Assembly (NCBI GenBank): GCA_907163375.1
Contig: CAJQUW010008041.1
Location: forward strand, 372,001 to 436,000
Direction of reading: 5' to 3'
DNA: 64,000 nucleotides
Source of the DNA: Prostheceraeus crozeri
Taxonomy: Eukaryota; Platyhelminthes; Polycladida; Euryleptidae
Shown in pieces: positions 47,328-58,400 of this stretch. Positions within the stretch are counted from its first letter, which is position 1, and each line of letters begins with the position of its first letter. Made by a program: the position numbers and the translations under genes. A model generated the notes under the pieces. That model ran no database searches and was not told the DNA's origin. It was given only the letters and a program-made list of their open reading frames with translations.

Positions 47328-47476
47328 GACGAAGAAATGTTTTTCGTTACACCCGAATGAGCACAAGACGTTTTGATTATTTACTGAAATTGGTGGAACC
47401 GTATATCACTCAAATTGGACCGAGAAAACCAATTTACCCAGCGGAAGGTCTAGTAGTACCTCTACGTTTCTTATGA
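47328..47476 (+). pseudogene. Harbinger (DDE nuclease) transposase N-terminal relic
   Basis: It reads DEEMFF, then after a one-base slip YTRMSTRRFDYLLKLVEPYI and YPAEGLVVPLRFL before a stop. This is the conserved lead-in of Harbinger transposases (FR-----FD-LL--V-P-I ... I-P-ERL---LRFLATG). The catalytic DDE region is missing. Confidence 0.75.
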
Positions 47477-47629
47477 ACGGACGACTCTCAACAAAGTATA
47501 TCATTTCATCTCTTTTTTCTTCGGTAGACAACTCGCCCCTAATCGTCGGGTTCCGAAAGAATGTCGTCATGCTCAACAGGCAATGTGGCATTCTGATCTT
47601 GCTGCTCTTCAAGGGAGCGGAAAGTTGTC

Positions 47630-47929
47630 CTTGGCTTGACGACGTCGCTTTAAGAGATGCAACAAATTGTAATAAGGCCACTTTTCTACCTTACGAGTTG
47701 CACCACTTCCACTTTTCATCTTCTTCTCCTTGACTTCTCTTCCGTATGTGTCTCTCAAACTGTTCCATTTCTTCTTTGCATCACTCCCTTCAAATCCGAC
47801 GATCCTCCCAATTGAACTCTAAGCATTTTCCTTCTTTTCATTGTCTTACAAGTCCGGAAGGGTGAAATCATACAGGAAGTTGTATTTTCGAACTTCTTCG
47901 ATGAATTTTTCAAACAAATCAACGCTCAT
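47630..47929 (-). pseudogene. MADF-domain accessory protein of the Harbinger element
   Basis: From ATG at 47929 on the minus strand: MSVDLFEKFIEEVRKYNFLY, then IGRIVGFEGSDAKKKWNSLR followed by DTYGREVKEKK and KVEKWPYY. This is a MADF (Myb/SANT-like) DNA-binding domain: a start helix with FIE-V-KY--LYD, a middle W/I--I-G--G--A--KW--LRD-Y-RE and an end K--KW-YY. Two in-frame stops (after FTLPDL and after KKENA) break it. In Harbinger elements this partner brings the transposase to the nucleus and DNA. Confidence 0.82.
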
Positions 47930-48250
47930 GATCGCCGCAAAAGTAGAAATGATTTCTAAACCCTAGCGTTGAACGCACCGTCAAGTATGTCGACAATCTG
48001 CCGATATCATTCGACCTTGACTTCTTTTCTTCAACGCTGCGTCGCCGCGCGCGTCGGTTGAATGACCTTGACTTCAAAATATTTCCAACGCAAGCGTCGA
48101 ACTTCGGGTAATGTGAACCAGCCGTCAGTCACACGTGCAATTCTAAGCTTTCCATTGGTGATTCATGCCCAACTTATTTCCCCCGGCTCTACCACGACCT
48201 TGAGACAATTTCCTTTCTAGTCAATTTCAGATAAGCAACCTATTTCTATG

Positions 48251-48631
48251 ATGCAGTGAATCTACATCCCTGCGAGTGGTGTGTGTTCGTGACACCAGCA
48301 CGACATGACCGCGAACTCGATCATGCGTGTTTCATTCGTTCATATCGTGTTTCATTGTCGTGTTGACAAAGATTAATCGTAGATGTCTAGGTCGATTTAA
48401 CTTGATAACTGAGCTTGTTTCAACTCAAGACAAACTATCTTAGATACAATCCATTCTATTCCAAGACAAAGAATGATTAATAAGAAGCATTGTTTATTGC
48501 TTTTGCACTGATAGGACTCAATGTAGTTCATCAATACATGACCAAGCCGCGAGTATTAGCTGCCTTCTGTGCTAACGTCTGTGTTGGTGGTTCGAGCGCG
48601 CTGCTCAGTACCCAAGACGTAGGCGATTGAA
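48251..48631. other. Left flank of the 30-bp array
   Basis: Non-coding. Around 48330-48370 the words CGTGTTTCATT and TTGTCGTGTTGAC resemble pieces of the array unit and may be a degenerate precursor. Confidence 0.45.
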
Positions 48632-50760
48632 CATCGTGCTCGTGTCGTGTTGAAGGAGTTCAGCGGTGTTCGTGTCGTGTTGAAGGAGTTCAGTGGTGTT
48701 CGTGTCGTATTGAAGGAGGTCAGTGGTTTTCGTGTCGTAATGAAGGAGTTCTGTCGTGATCGTGTCGTGTTGAAGGAGTTCAGTGGAGTTCGTGTCGTGT
48801 TGAAGGAGGTCAGTGGTTTTCGTGTCGTGTTGAAGGAGTTCTGTCGTGATCGTGTCGTGTTGAAGGAGTTCAGTGGTGTTCGTGTCGTGTTGAAGGAGTT
48901 CAGTGGTGTTCGTGTCGTGTTGAAGGAGTTCTGTCGTGATCGTGTCGTGTTGAAGGAGTTCAGTGGTGTTCGTGTCGTGTTGAAGGAGTTCTGTCGTGAT
49001 CGTGTCGTGTTGAAGGAGTTCAGTGGTGTTCGTGTCGTGTTGAAGGAGTTCTGTCGTGATCGTGTCGTGTTGAAGGAGTTCAGTGGTGTTCGTGTCGTGT
49101 TGAAGGAGTTCTGTCGTGATCGTGTCGTGTTGAAGGAGTTCTGTCGTGATCGTGTCGTGTTGAAGGAGTTCAGTGGTGTTCGTGTCGTGTTGAAGGAGTT
49201 CTGTCGTGATCGTGTCGTGTTGAAGGAGTTCAGTGGTGTTCGTGTCGTGTTGAAGGAGTTCTGTCGTGATCGTGTCGTGTTGAAGGAGTTCTGTCGTGTT
49301 CGTGTCGTGTTGAAGGAGTTCAGTGGTTTTCGTGTCGTGTTGAAGGAGTTCAGTGGTGTTCGTGTCGTGTTGAAGGAGCTCAGTCGTGCTCGTGTCGTGT
49401 TGAAGGAGTTCAGTGGTGTTCGTGTCGTGTTGAAGGAGTTCTGTCGTGATCGTGTCGTGTTGAAGGAGTTCAGTGGTGTTCGTGTCGTGTTGAAGGAGTT
49501 CAGTGGTGTTCGTGTCGTGTTGAAGGAGCTCAGTCGTGCTCGTGTCGTGCTGAAGGAGTTCAGTGGAATTCGTGTCGTGTTGAAGGAGCTCAGTCGTGCT
49601 CGTGTCGTGTTGAAGGAGTTCAGTGGAGTTCGTGTCGTGTTGAAGGAGTTCAGTGGAGTTCGTGTCGTGTTGAAGGAGCTCAGTCGTGCTCGTGTCGTGC
49701 AGAAGGAGTTCAGTGGAATTCGTGTCGTGTTGAAGGAGCTCAGTCGTGCTCGTGTCGTGTTGAAGGAGTTCAGTGGTGTTCGTGTCGTGTTGAAGGAGTT
49801 CTGTCGTGATCGTGTCGTGTTGAAGGAGTTCAGTGGTGTTCGTGTCGTGTTGAAGGAGTTCTGTCGTGATCGTGTCGTGTTGAAGGAGTTCAGTGGTGTT
49901 CGTGTCGTGTTGAAGGAGTTCAGTGGTGTTCGTGTCGTGTTGAAGGAGTTCAGTGGTGTTCGTGTCGTGTTGAAGGAGTTCAGTGGAGTTCGTGTCGTGT
50001 TGAAGGAGGTCAGTGGTGTTCGTGTCGTGTTGAAGGAGTTCTGTCGTGATCGTGTCGTGTTGAAGGAGTTCAGTGGTGTTCGTGTCGTGTTGAAGGAGTT
50101 CAGTGGTGTTCGTGTCGTGTTGAAGGAGCTCAGTCGTGCTCGTGTCGTGCTGAAGGAGTTCAGTGGAATTCGTGTCGTGTTGAAGGAGCTCAGTCGTGCT
50201 CGTGTCGTGTTGAAGGAGTTCAGTGGAGTTCGTGTCGTGTTGAAGGAGTTCAGTGGAGTTCGTGTCGTGTTGAAGGAGCTCAGTCGTGCTCGTGTCGTGC
50301 TGAAGGAGTTCAGTGGAATTCGTGTCGTGTTGAAGGAGCTCAGTCGTGCTCGTGTCGTGTTGAAGGAGTTCAGTGGTGTTCGTGTCGTGTTGAAGGAGTT
50401 CTGTCGTGATCGTGTCGTGTTGAAGGAGTTCAGTGGTGTTCGTGTCGTGTTGAAGGAGTTCTGTCGTGATCGTGTCGTGTTGAAGGAGTTCAGTGGAGTT
50501 CGTGTCGTGTTGAAGGAGTTCAGTGGTGTTCGTGTCGTGTTGAAGGAGTTCAGTGGTGTTCGTGTCGTGTTGAAGGAGTTCAGTGGAGTTCGTGTCGTGT
50601 TGAAGGAGTTCTGTCGTGATCGTGTCGTGTTGAAGGGGTTCAGTGGTGTTCGTGTCGTGTTGAAGGAGTTCAGTGGTGTTCGTGTCGTGTTGAAGGAGTT
50701 CAGTGGTGTTCGTGTCGTGTTGAAGGAGTTCAGTGGTGTTCGTGTCGTGTTGAAGGAGCT

Positions 50761-50834
50761 CAGCCATTTTTTTGATGAAATATTTGTGAATGCTTCGTAT
50801 CGTGTTGAAGGAACTCAGTCGTGTTGAAGGAGCT
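50761..50834. repeat. Array junction 1
   Basis: Begins CAGCCATTTTTTTGATGAAA, contains GAATGCTTCGTATCG and ends with a truncated unit. It is 74 bp, 14 more than two units, so it shifts the frame between blocks. On the - strand it supplies ATGGCTGAGCTC in an A-rich context. Confidence 0.9.
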
Positions 50835-52574
50835 CAGTCGTGCTCGTGTCGTGCTGAAGGAGTTCAGTGGAATTCGTGTCGTGTTGAAGGAGCTCAGTCG
50901 TGCTCGTGTCGTGTTGAAGGAGTTCAGTGGTGTTCGTGTCGTGTTGAAGGAGTTCAGTGGTGTTCGTGTCGTGTTGAAGGAGTTCAGTGGAGTTCGTGTC
51001 GTGTTGAAGGAGTTCAGTGGTGTTCGTGTCGTGTTGAAGGAGTTCAGTGGTGTTCGTGTCGTGTTGAAGGAGTTCAGTGGAGTTCGTGTCGTGTTGAAGG
51101 AGTTCAGTGGTGTTCGTGTCGTGTTGAAGGAGTTTAGTCGTGCTCGCGTCGTGTTGAAGGAGTTTAGTCGTGCTCGCGTCGTGTTGAAGGAGCTCAGTGG
51201 TGTTCATGTCGTGTTGAAGGAGTTCTGTCGTGATCGTGTCGTGTTGAAGGAGTTCAGTGGAATTCGTGTCGTGTTGAAGGAGTTCAGGGGTGTTCGTGTC
51301 GTGTTGAAGGAGTTCAGTGGAGTTCGTGTCGTGTTGAAGGAGTTCAGTGGTGTTCGTGTCGTGTTGAAGGAGTTTAGTCGTGCTTGCGTCGTGTTGAAGG
51401 AGTTTAGTCGTGCTCGCGTCGTGTTGAAGGAGCTCAGTGGTGTTCGTGTCGTGTTGAAGGAGTTCTGTCGTGATCGTGTCGTGTTGAAGGAGTTCAGTGG
51501 TGTTCGTGTCGTGTTGAAGGAGTTTAGTCGTGCTCGCGTCGTGTTGAAGGAGCTCAGTGGTGTTCGTGTCGTGTTGAAGGAGTTCAGTGGTGTTCGTGTC
51601 GTGTTGAAGGAGTTTAGTCGTGCTCGCGTCGTGTTGAAGGAGCTCAGTGGTGTTCGTGTCGTGTTGAAGGAGTTCAGTGGTGTTCGTGTCGTGTTGAAGG
51701 AGTTCAGTGGTGTTCGTGTCGTGTTGAAGGAGTTCAGTGGAGTTCGTGTCGTGTTGAAGGAGTTCTGTCGTGATCGTGTCGTGTTGAAGGAGCTCAGTCG
51801 TGTTCGTGTCGTGTTGAAGGAGTTTAGTCGTGCTCGCGTCGTGTTGAAGGAGCTCAGTCGTGTTCGTGTCGTGTTGAAGGAGTTCAGTGGAGTTCGTGTC
51901 GTGTTGAAGGAGCTCAGTCGTGCTCGTGTAGTGTTGAAGGAGTTCAGTGGAGTTCGTGTCGTGTTGAAGGAGTTCAGTGGAGTTCGTGTCGTGTTGAAGG
52001 AGCTCAGTCGTGCTCGTGTCGTGTTGAAGGAGTTCAGTGGTGTTCGTGTCGTGCTGAAGGAGTTCTGTGGTGTTCGTGTCGTGTTGAAGGAGCTCAGTCG
52101 TGCTCGTGTCGTGCTGAAGGAGTTCAGTGGAATTCGTGTCGTGTTGAAGGAGCTCAGTCGTGCTCGTGTCGTGTTGAAGGAGTTCAGTGGAGTTCGTGTC
52201 GTGTTGAAGGAGTTCAGTGGAGTTCGTGTCGTGTTGAAGGAGCTCAGTCGTGCTCGTGTCGTGCTGAAGGAGTTCAGTGGAATTCGTGTCGTGTTGAAGG
52301 AGTTCAGTGGTGTTCGTGTCGTGTTGAAGGAGTTCAGTGGTGTTCGTGTCGTGTTGAAGGAGTTCAGTGGTGTTCGTGTCGTGTTGAAGGAGTTCAGTGG
52401 AGTTCGTGTCGTGTTGAAGGAGTTCTGTCGTGATCGTGTCGTGTTGAAGGAGCTCAGTGGTGTTCGTGTCGTGTTGAAGGAGTTCAGTGGTGTTCGTGTC
52501 GTGTTGAAGGAGTTCAGTGGTGTTCGTGTCGTGTTGAAGGAGTTCAGTGGTGTTCGTGTCGTGTTGAAGGAGCT

Positions 52575-52648
52575 CAGCCATTTTTTTGATGAAATATTTG
52601 TGAATGCTTCGTATCGTGTTGAAGGAACTCAGTCGTGTTGAAGGAGCT
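52575..52648. repeat. Array junction 2
   Basis: Same sequence as junction 1, 1814 bp downstream. Confidence 0.9.
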
Positions 52649-55108
52649 CAGTCGTGCTCGTGTCGTGCTGAAGGAGTTCAGTGGAATTCGTGTCGTGTTG
52701 AAGGAGCTCAGTCGTGCTCGTGTCGTGTTGAAGGAGTTCAGTGGTGTTCGTGTCGTGTTGAAGGAGTTCAGTGGTGTTCGTGTCGTGTTGAAGGAGTTCA
52801 GTGGAGTTCGTGTCGTGTTGAAGGAGTTCAGTGGTGTTCGTGTCGTGTTGAAGGAGTTCAGTGGTGTTCGTGTCGTGTTGAAGGAGTTCAGTGGAGTTCG
52901 TGTCGTGTTGAAGGAGTTCAGTGGTGTTCGTGTCGTGTTGAAGGAGTTTAGTCGTGCTTGCGTCGTGTTGAAGGAGTTTAGTCGTGCTCGCGTCGTGTTG
53001 AAGGAGCTCAGTGGTGTTCGTGTCGTGTTGAAGGAGTTCTGTCGTGATCGTGTCGTGTTGAAGGAGTTCAGTGGTGTTCGTGTCGTGTTGAAGGAGTTTA
53101 GTCGTGCTCGCGTCGTGTTGAAGGAGCTCAGTGGTGTTCGTGTCGTGTTGAAGGAGTTCAGTGGTGTTCGTGTCGTGTTGAAGGAGTTCAGTGGTGTTCG
53201 TGTCGTGTTGAAGGAGTTCAGTGGAGTTCGTGTCGTGTTGAAGGAGTTCTGTCGTGATCGTGTCGTGTTGAAGGAGCTCAGTCGTGTTCGTGTCGTGTTG
53301 AAGGAGTTTAGTCGTGCTCGCGTCGTGTTGAAGGAGCTCAGTCGTGTTCGTGTCGTGTTGAAGGAGTTCAGTGGAGTTCGTGTCGTGTTGAAGGAGCTCA
53401 GTCGTGCTCGTGTAGTGTTGAAGGAGTTCAGTGGAGTTCGTGTCGTGTTGAAGGAGTTCAGTGGAGTTCGTGTCGTGTTGAAGGAGCTCAGTCGTGCTCG
53501 TGTCGTGTTGAAGGAGTTCAGTGGTGTTCGTGTCGTGCTGAAGGAGTTCTGTGGTGTTCGTGTCGTGTTGAAGGAGCTCAGTCGTGCTCGTGTCGTGCTG
53601 AAGGAGTTCAGTGGAATTCGTGTCGTGTTGAAGGAGCTCAGTCGTGCTCGTGTCGTGTTGAAGGAGTTCAGTGGAGTTCGTGTCGTGTTGAAGGAGTTCA
53701 GTGGAGTTCGTGTCGTGTTGAAGGAGCTCAGTCGTGCTCGTGTCGTGCTGAAGGAGTTCAGTGGAATTCGTGTCGTGTTGAAGGAGCTCAGTCGTGCTCG
53801 TGTCGTGTTGAAGGAGTTCAGTGGTGTTCGTGTCGTGTTGAAGGAGTTCTGTCGTGATCGTGTCGTGTTGAAGGAGTTCAGTGGTGTTCGTGTCGTGTTG
53901 AAGGAGTTCTGTCGTGATCGTGTCGTGTTGAAGGAGTTCAGTGGTGTTCGTGTCGTGTTGAAGGAGTTCAGTGGTGTTCGTGTCGTGTTGAAGGAGTTCA
54001 GTGGTGTTCGTGTCGTGTTGAAGGAGTTCAGTGGAGTTCGTGTCGTGTTGAAGGAGGTCAGTGGTGTTCGTGTCGTGTTGAAGGAATTCTGTCGTGATCG
54101 TGTCGTGTTGAAGGAGTTCAGTGGTGTTCGTGTCGTGTTGAAGGAGTTCTGTCGTGATCGTGTCGTGTTGAAGGAGTTCAGTGGTGTTCGTGTCGTGTTG
54201 AAGGAGTTCTGTCGTGATCGTGTCGTGTTGAAGGAGTTCTGTCGTGTTCGTGTCGTGTTGAAGGAGTTCAGTGGTTTTCGTGTCGTGTTGAAGGAGTTCA
54301 GTGGTGTTCGTGTCGTGTTGAAGGAGCTCAGTCGTGCTCGTGTCGTGTTGAAGGAGTTCAGTGGTGTTCGTGTCGTGTTGAAGGAGTTCTGTCGTGATCG
54401 TGTCGTGTTGAAGGAGTTCAGTGGTGTTCGTGTCGTGTTGAAGGAGTTCAGTGGTGTTCGTGTCGTGTTGAAGGAGCTCAGTCGTGCTCGTGTCGCGCTG
54501 AAGGAGTTCAGTGGAATTCGTGTCGTGTTGAAGGAGCTCAGTCGTGCTCGTGTCGTGTTGAAGGAGTTCAGTGGAGTTCGTGTCGTGTTGAAGGAGTTCA
54601 GTGGAGTTCGTGTCGTGTTGAAGGAGCTCAGTCGTGCTCGTGTCGTGCTGAAGGAGTTCAGTGGAATTCGTGTCGTGTTGAAGGAGCTCAGTCGTGCTCA
54701 TGTCGTGTTGAAGGAGTTCAGTGGTGTTCGTGTCGTGTTGAAGGAGTTCTGTCGTGATCGTGTCGTGTTGAAGGAGTTCAGTGGTGTTCGTGTCGTGTTG
54801 AAGGAGTTCTGTCGTGATCGTGTCGTGTTGAAGGAGTTCAGTGGTGTTCGTGTCGTGTTGAAGGAGTTCAGTGGTGTTCGTGTCGTGTTGAAGGAGTTCA
54901 GTGGTGTTCGTGTCGTGTTGAAGGAGTTCAGTGGAGTTCGTGTCGTGTTGAAGGAGTTCTGTCGTGATCGTGTCGTGTTGAAGGAGTTCAGTGGTGTTCG
55001 TGTCGTGTTGAAGGAGTTCAGTGGTGTTCGTGTCGTGTTGAAGGAGTTCAGTGGTGTTCGTGTCGTGTTGAAGGAGTTCAGTGGTGTTCGTGTCGTGTTG
55101 AAGGAACT

Positions 55109-55182
55109 CAGCCATTTTTTTGATGAAATATTTGTGAATGCTTCGTATCGTGTTGAAGGAACTCAGTCGTGTTGAAGGAGCT
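55109..55182. repeat. Array junction 3
   Basis: Same sequence as junctions 1 and 2, 2534 bp after junction 2. The preceding unit reads GAACTC rather than GAGCTC, so the - strand start is MAEF instead of MAEL. Confidence 0.9.
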
Positions 55183-56172
55183 CAGTCGTGCTCGTGTCGT
55201 GCTGAAGGAGTTCAGTGGAATTCGTGTCGTGTTGAAGGAGCTCAGTCGTGCTCGTGTCGTGTTGAAGGAGTTCAGTGGTGTTCGTGTCGTGTTGAAGGAG
55301 TTCAGTGGTGTTCGTGTCGTGTTGAAGGAGTTCAGTGGAGTTCGTGTCGTGTTGAAGGAGTTCAGTGGTGTTCGTGTCGTGTTGAAGGAGTTCAGTGGTG
55401 TTCGTGTCGTGTTGAAGGAGTTCAGTGGAGTTCGTGTCGTGTTGAAGGAGTTCAGTGGTGTTCGTGTCGTGTTGAAGGAGTTTAGTCGTGCTCGCGTCGT
55501 GTTGAAGGAGTTTAGTCGTGCTCGCGTCGTGTTGAAGGAGCTCAGTGGTGTCCGTGTCGTGTTGAAGGAGTTCTGTCGTGATCGTGTCGTGTTGAAGGAG
55601 TTCAGTGGTGTTCGTGTCGTGTTGAAGGAGTTTAGTCGTGCTCGCGTCGTGTTGAAGGAGCTCAGTGGTGTTCGTGTCGTGTTGAAGGAGTTCAGTGGTG
55701 TTCGTGTCGTGTTGAAGGAGTTCAGTGGTGTTCGTGTCGTGTTGAAGGAGTTCAGTGGAGTTCGTGTCGTGTTGAAGGAGTTCTGTCGTGATCGTGTCGT
55801 GTTGAAGGAGCTCAGTCGTGTTCGTGTCGTGTTGAAGGAGTTTAGTCGTGCTCGCGTCGTGTTGAAGGAGCTCAGTCGTGTTCGTGTCGTGTTGAAGGAG
55901 TTCAGTGGAGTTCGTGTCGTGTTGAAGGAGCTCAGTCGTGCTCGTGTAGTGTTGAAGGAGTTCAGTGGTGTTCGTGTCGTGTTGAAGGAGTTCAGTGGAG
56001 TTCGTGTCGTGTTGAAGGAGTTCTGTCGTGATCGTGTCGTGTTGAAGGAGTTCAGTGGTGTTCGTGTCGTGTTGAAGGAGTTCAGTGGTGTTCGTGTCGT
56101 GTTGAAGGAGTTCAGTGGTGTTCGTGTCGTGTTGAAGGAGTTCAGTGGTGTTCGTGTCGTGTTGAAGGAACT

Positions 56173-56246
56173 CAGCCATTTTTTTGATGAAATATTTGTG
56201 AATGCTTCGTATCGTGTTGAAGGAACTCAGTCGTGTTGAAGGAGCT
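56173..56246. repeat. Array junction 4
   Basis: Same sequence, 1064 bp after junction 3, with the same GAACTC variant as junction 3. Confidence 0.9.
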
Positions 56247-57380
56247 CAGTCGTGCTCGTGTCGTGCTGAAGGAGTTCAGTGGAATTCGTGTCGTGTTGAA
56301 GGAGCTCAGTCGTGCTCGTGTCGTGTTGAAGGAGTTCAGTGGTGTTCGTGTCGTGTTGAAGGAGTTCAGTGGTGTTCGTGTCGTGTTGAAGGAGTTCAGT
56401 GGAGTTCGTGTCGTGTTGAAGGAGTTCAGTGGTGTTCGTGTCGTGTTGAAGGAGTTCAGTGGTGTTCGTGTCGTGTTGAAGGAGTTCAGTGGAGTTCGTG
56501 TCGTGTTGAAGGAGTTCAGTGGTGTTCGTGTCGTGTTGAAGGAGTTTAGTCGTGCTCGCGTCGTGTTGAAGGAGTTTAGTCGTGCTCGCGTCGTGTTGAA
56601 GGAGCTCAGTGGTGTCCGTGTCGTGTTGAAGGAGTTCTGTCGTGATCGTGTCGTGTTGAAGGAGTTCAGTGGTGTTCGTGTCGTGTTGAAGGAGTTTAGT
56701 CGTGCTCGCGTCGTGTTGAAGGAGCTCAGTGGTGTTCGTGTCGTGTTGAAGGAGTTCAGTGGTGTTCGTGTCGTGTTGAAGGAGTTCAGTGGTGTTCGTG
56801 TCGTGTTGAAGGAGTTCAGTGGAGTTCGTGTCGTGTTGAAGGAGTTCTGTCGTGATCGTGTCGTGTTGAAGGAGCTCAGTCGTGTTCGTGTCGTGTTGAA
56901 GGAGTTTAGTCGTGCTCGCGTCGTGTTGAAGGAGCTCAGTCGTGTTCGTGTCGTGTTGAAGGAGTTCAGTGGAGTTCGTGTCGTGTTGAAGGAGCTCAGT
57001 CGTGCTCGTGTAGTGTTGAAGGAGTTCAGTGGAGTTCGTGTCGTGTTGAAGGAGTTCAGTGGAGTTCGTGTCGTGTTGAAGGAGCTCAGTCGTGCTCGTG
57101 TCGTGTTGAAGGAATTCAGTGGAGTTCGTGTCGTGCTGAAGGAGTTCAGTGGTGTTTGTGTCGTGTTGAAGGAGTTCTGTCGTGCTCGTGTCGTGTTGAA
57201 GGAGTTCAGTGGTGTTCGTGTCGTGTTGAAGGAGTTCAGTGGAGTTCGTGTCGTGTTGAAGGAGCTCAGTCGTGCTCGTGTCGTGTTGAAGGAGTTCAGT
57301 GGTGTTCGTGTCGTGCTGAAGGAGTTTAGTCGTGCTCGCGTCGTGTTGAAGGAGTTCAGTCGTGCTCGTGTCGTGTTGAA

Positions 57381-58400
57381 GGAGTTCTGTCGTGATCGTG
57401 TCGTGCTGAAGGAGTTCAGTGGAGTTCGTGTCGTGTTGAAGGAGTTCAGTGGAGTTCGTGTCGTGTTGAAGGAGTTCAGTGGTGTTCGTGTCGTGTTGAA
57501 GGAGTTTAGTCGTGCTCGCGTCGTGTTGAAGGAGTTCAGTGGAGTTCGTGTCGTGTTGAAGGAGTTCTGTCGTGATCGTGTCGTGCTGAAGGAGTTCAGT
57601 GGAGTTCGTGTCGTGTTGAAGGAGCTCAGTCGTGCTCGTGTCGTGTTGAAGGAGTTCAGTGGAGTTCGTGTCGTGTTGAAGGAGTTCAGTGGAGTTCGTG
57701 TCGTGTTGAAGGAGCTCAGTCGTGCTCGTGTCGTGTTGAAGGAGTTCAGTGGTGTTCGTGTCGTGCTGAAGGAGTTCAGTGGTGTTCGTGTCGTGCTGAG
57801 GGAGTTCAGTGGTGTTCGTGTCGTGTTGAAGGAGCTCAGTCGTGCTCGTGTCGTGTTGAATGAGTTCAGTGGTGTTCGTGTCGTGTTGAAGGAGTTCTGT
57901 CGTGATCGTGTCGTGCTGAAGGAGTTCAGTGGAGTTCGTGTCGTGTTGAAGGAGTTCAGTGGAGTTCGTGTCGTGTTGAAGGAGTTCAGTGGTGTTCGTG
58001 TCGTGTTGAAGGAGTTTAGTCGTGCTCGCGTCGTGTTGAAGGAGTTCAGTGGAGTTCGTGTCGTGTTGAAGGAGTTCTGTCGTGATCGTGTCGTGCTGAA
58101 GGAGTTCAGTGGAGTTCGTGTCGTGTTGAAGGAGCTCAGTCGTGCTCGTGTCGTGTTGAAGGAGTTCAGTGGAGTTCGTGTCGTGTTGAAGGAGTTCAGT
58201 GGAGTTCGTGTCGTGTTGAAGGAGCTCAGTCGTGCTCGTGTCGTGTTGAAGGAGTTCAGTGGTGTTCGTGTCGTGCTGAAGGAGTTCAGTGGTGTTCGTG
58301 TCGTGCTGAGGGAGTTCAGTGGTGTTCGTGTCGTGTTGAAGGAGCTCAGTCGTGCTCGTGTCGTGTTGAATGAGTTCAGTGGTGTTCGTGTCGTGTTGAA
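57381..58400. repeat. 510-bp higher-order duplication at the array's right end
   Basis: Two successive 17-unit segments are near-identical. Rare variants recur exactly 510 bp apart: TGCTGAGGGAG at about 57795 and 58305, GTTGAATGAG at about 57855 and 58365, and TTCTGTCGTGATCG at 57567 and 58077. This is a recent local duplication. Confidence 0.88.

Larger units (their letters stand above)
46989..48123. mobile_element. PIF/Harbinger-type element, deleted, with two convergent gene relics
   Basis: The ends GGCTGGTTCACATT and AATGTGAACCAGCC are perfect complements; similarity continues inward through CGAAGTTCGAC. Inside are a Harbinger transposase relic on the + strand and a MADF/Myb-type accessory protein on the - strand, the standard two-gene layout of this superfamily. 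The expected 3-bp target duplication is not clear (TAA left, GTC right). 1135 bp, so most of the transposase gene is deleted. Confidence 0.82.
46866..48250. mobile_element. CATAGAAAT hAT-MITE split by a Harbinger element
   Basis: The ends CATAGAAATCGATA and CCTATTTCTATG and the flanking interior words match the intact 255-bp copy at 4252-4506. A Harbinger-type element (46989-48123) is inserted at the middle. The flanking octamers ATGTAATC and ATGCAGTG agree at only 5 of 8 positions, so this copy is older than the one at 4252. Confidence 0.8.

Noticed and set aside
48541-48610. tRNA-like GGTTCGAGC B-box
   Set aside because: No complementary T-stem or acceptor stem could be folded around it.
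50790-56549. Plus-strand 115-residue frames with CRVEGVQW repeats after each junction
   Set aside because: They are the second open frame of the 30-bp unit and end as soon as an AGTTTAG unit type appears; no independent support.
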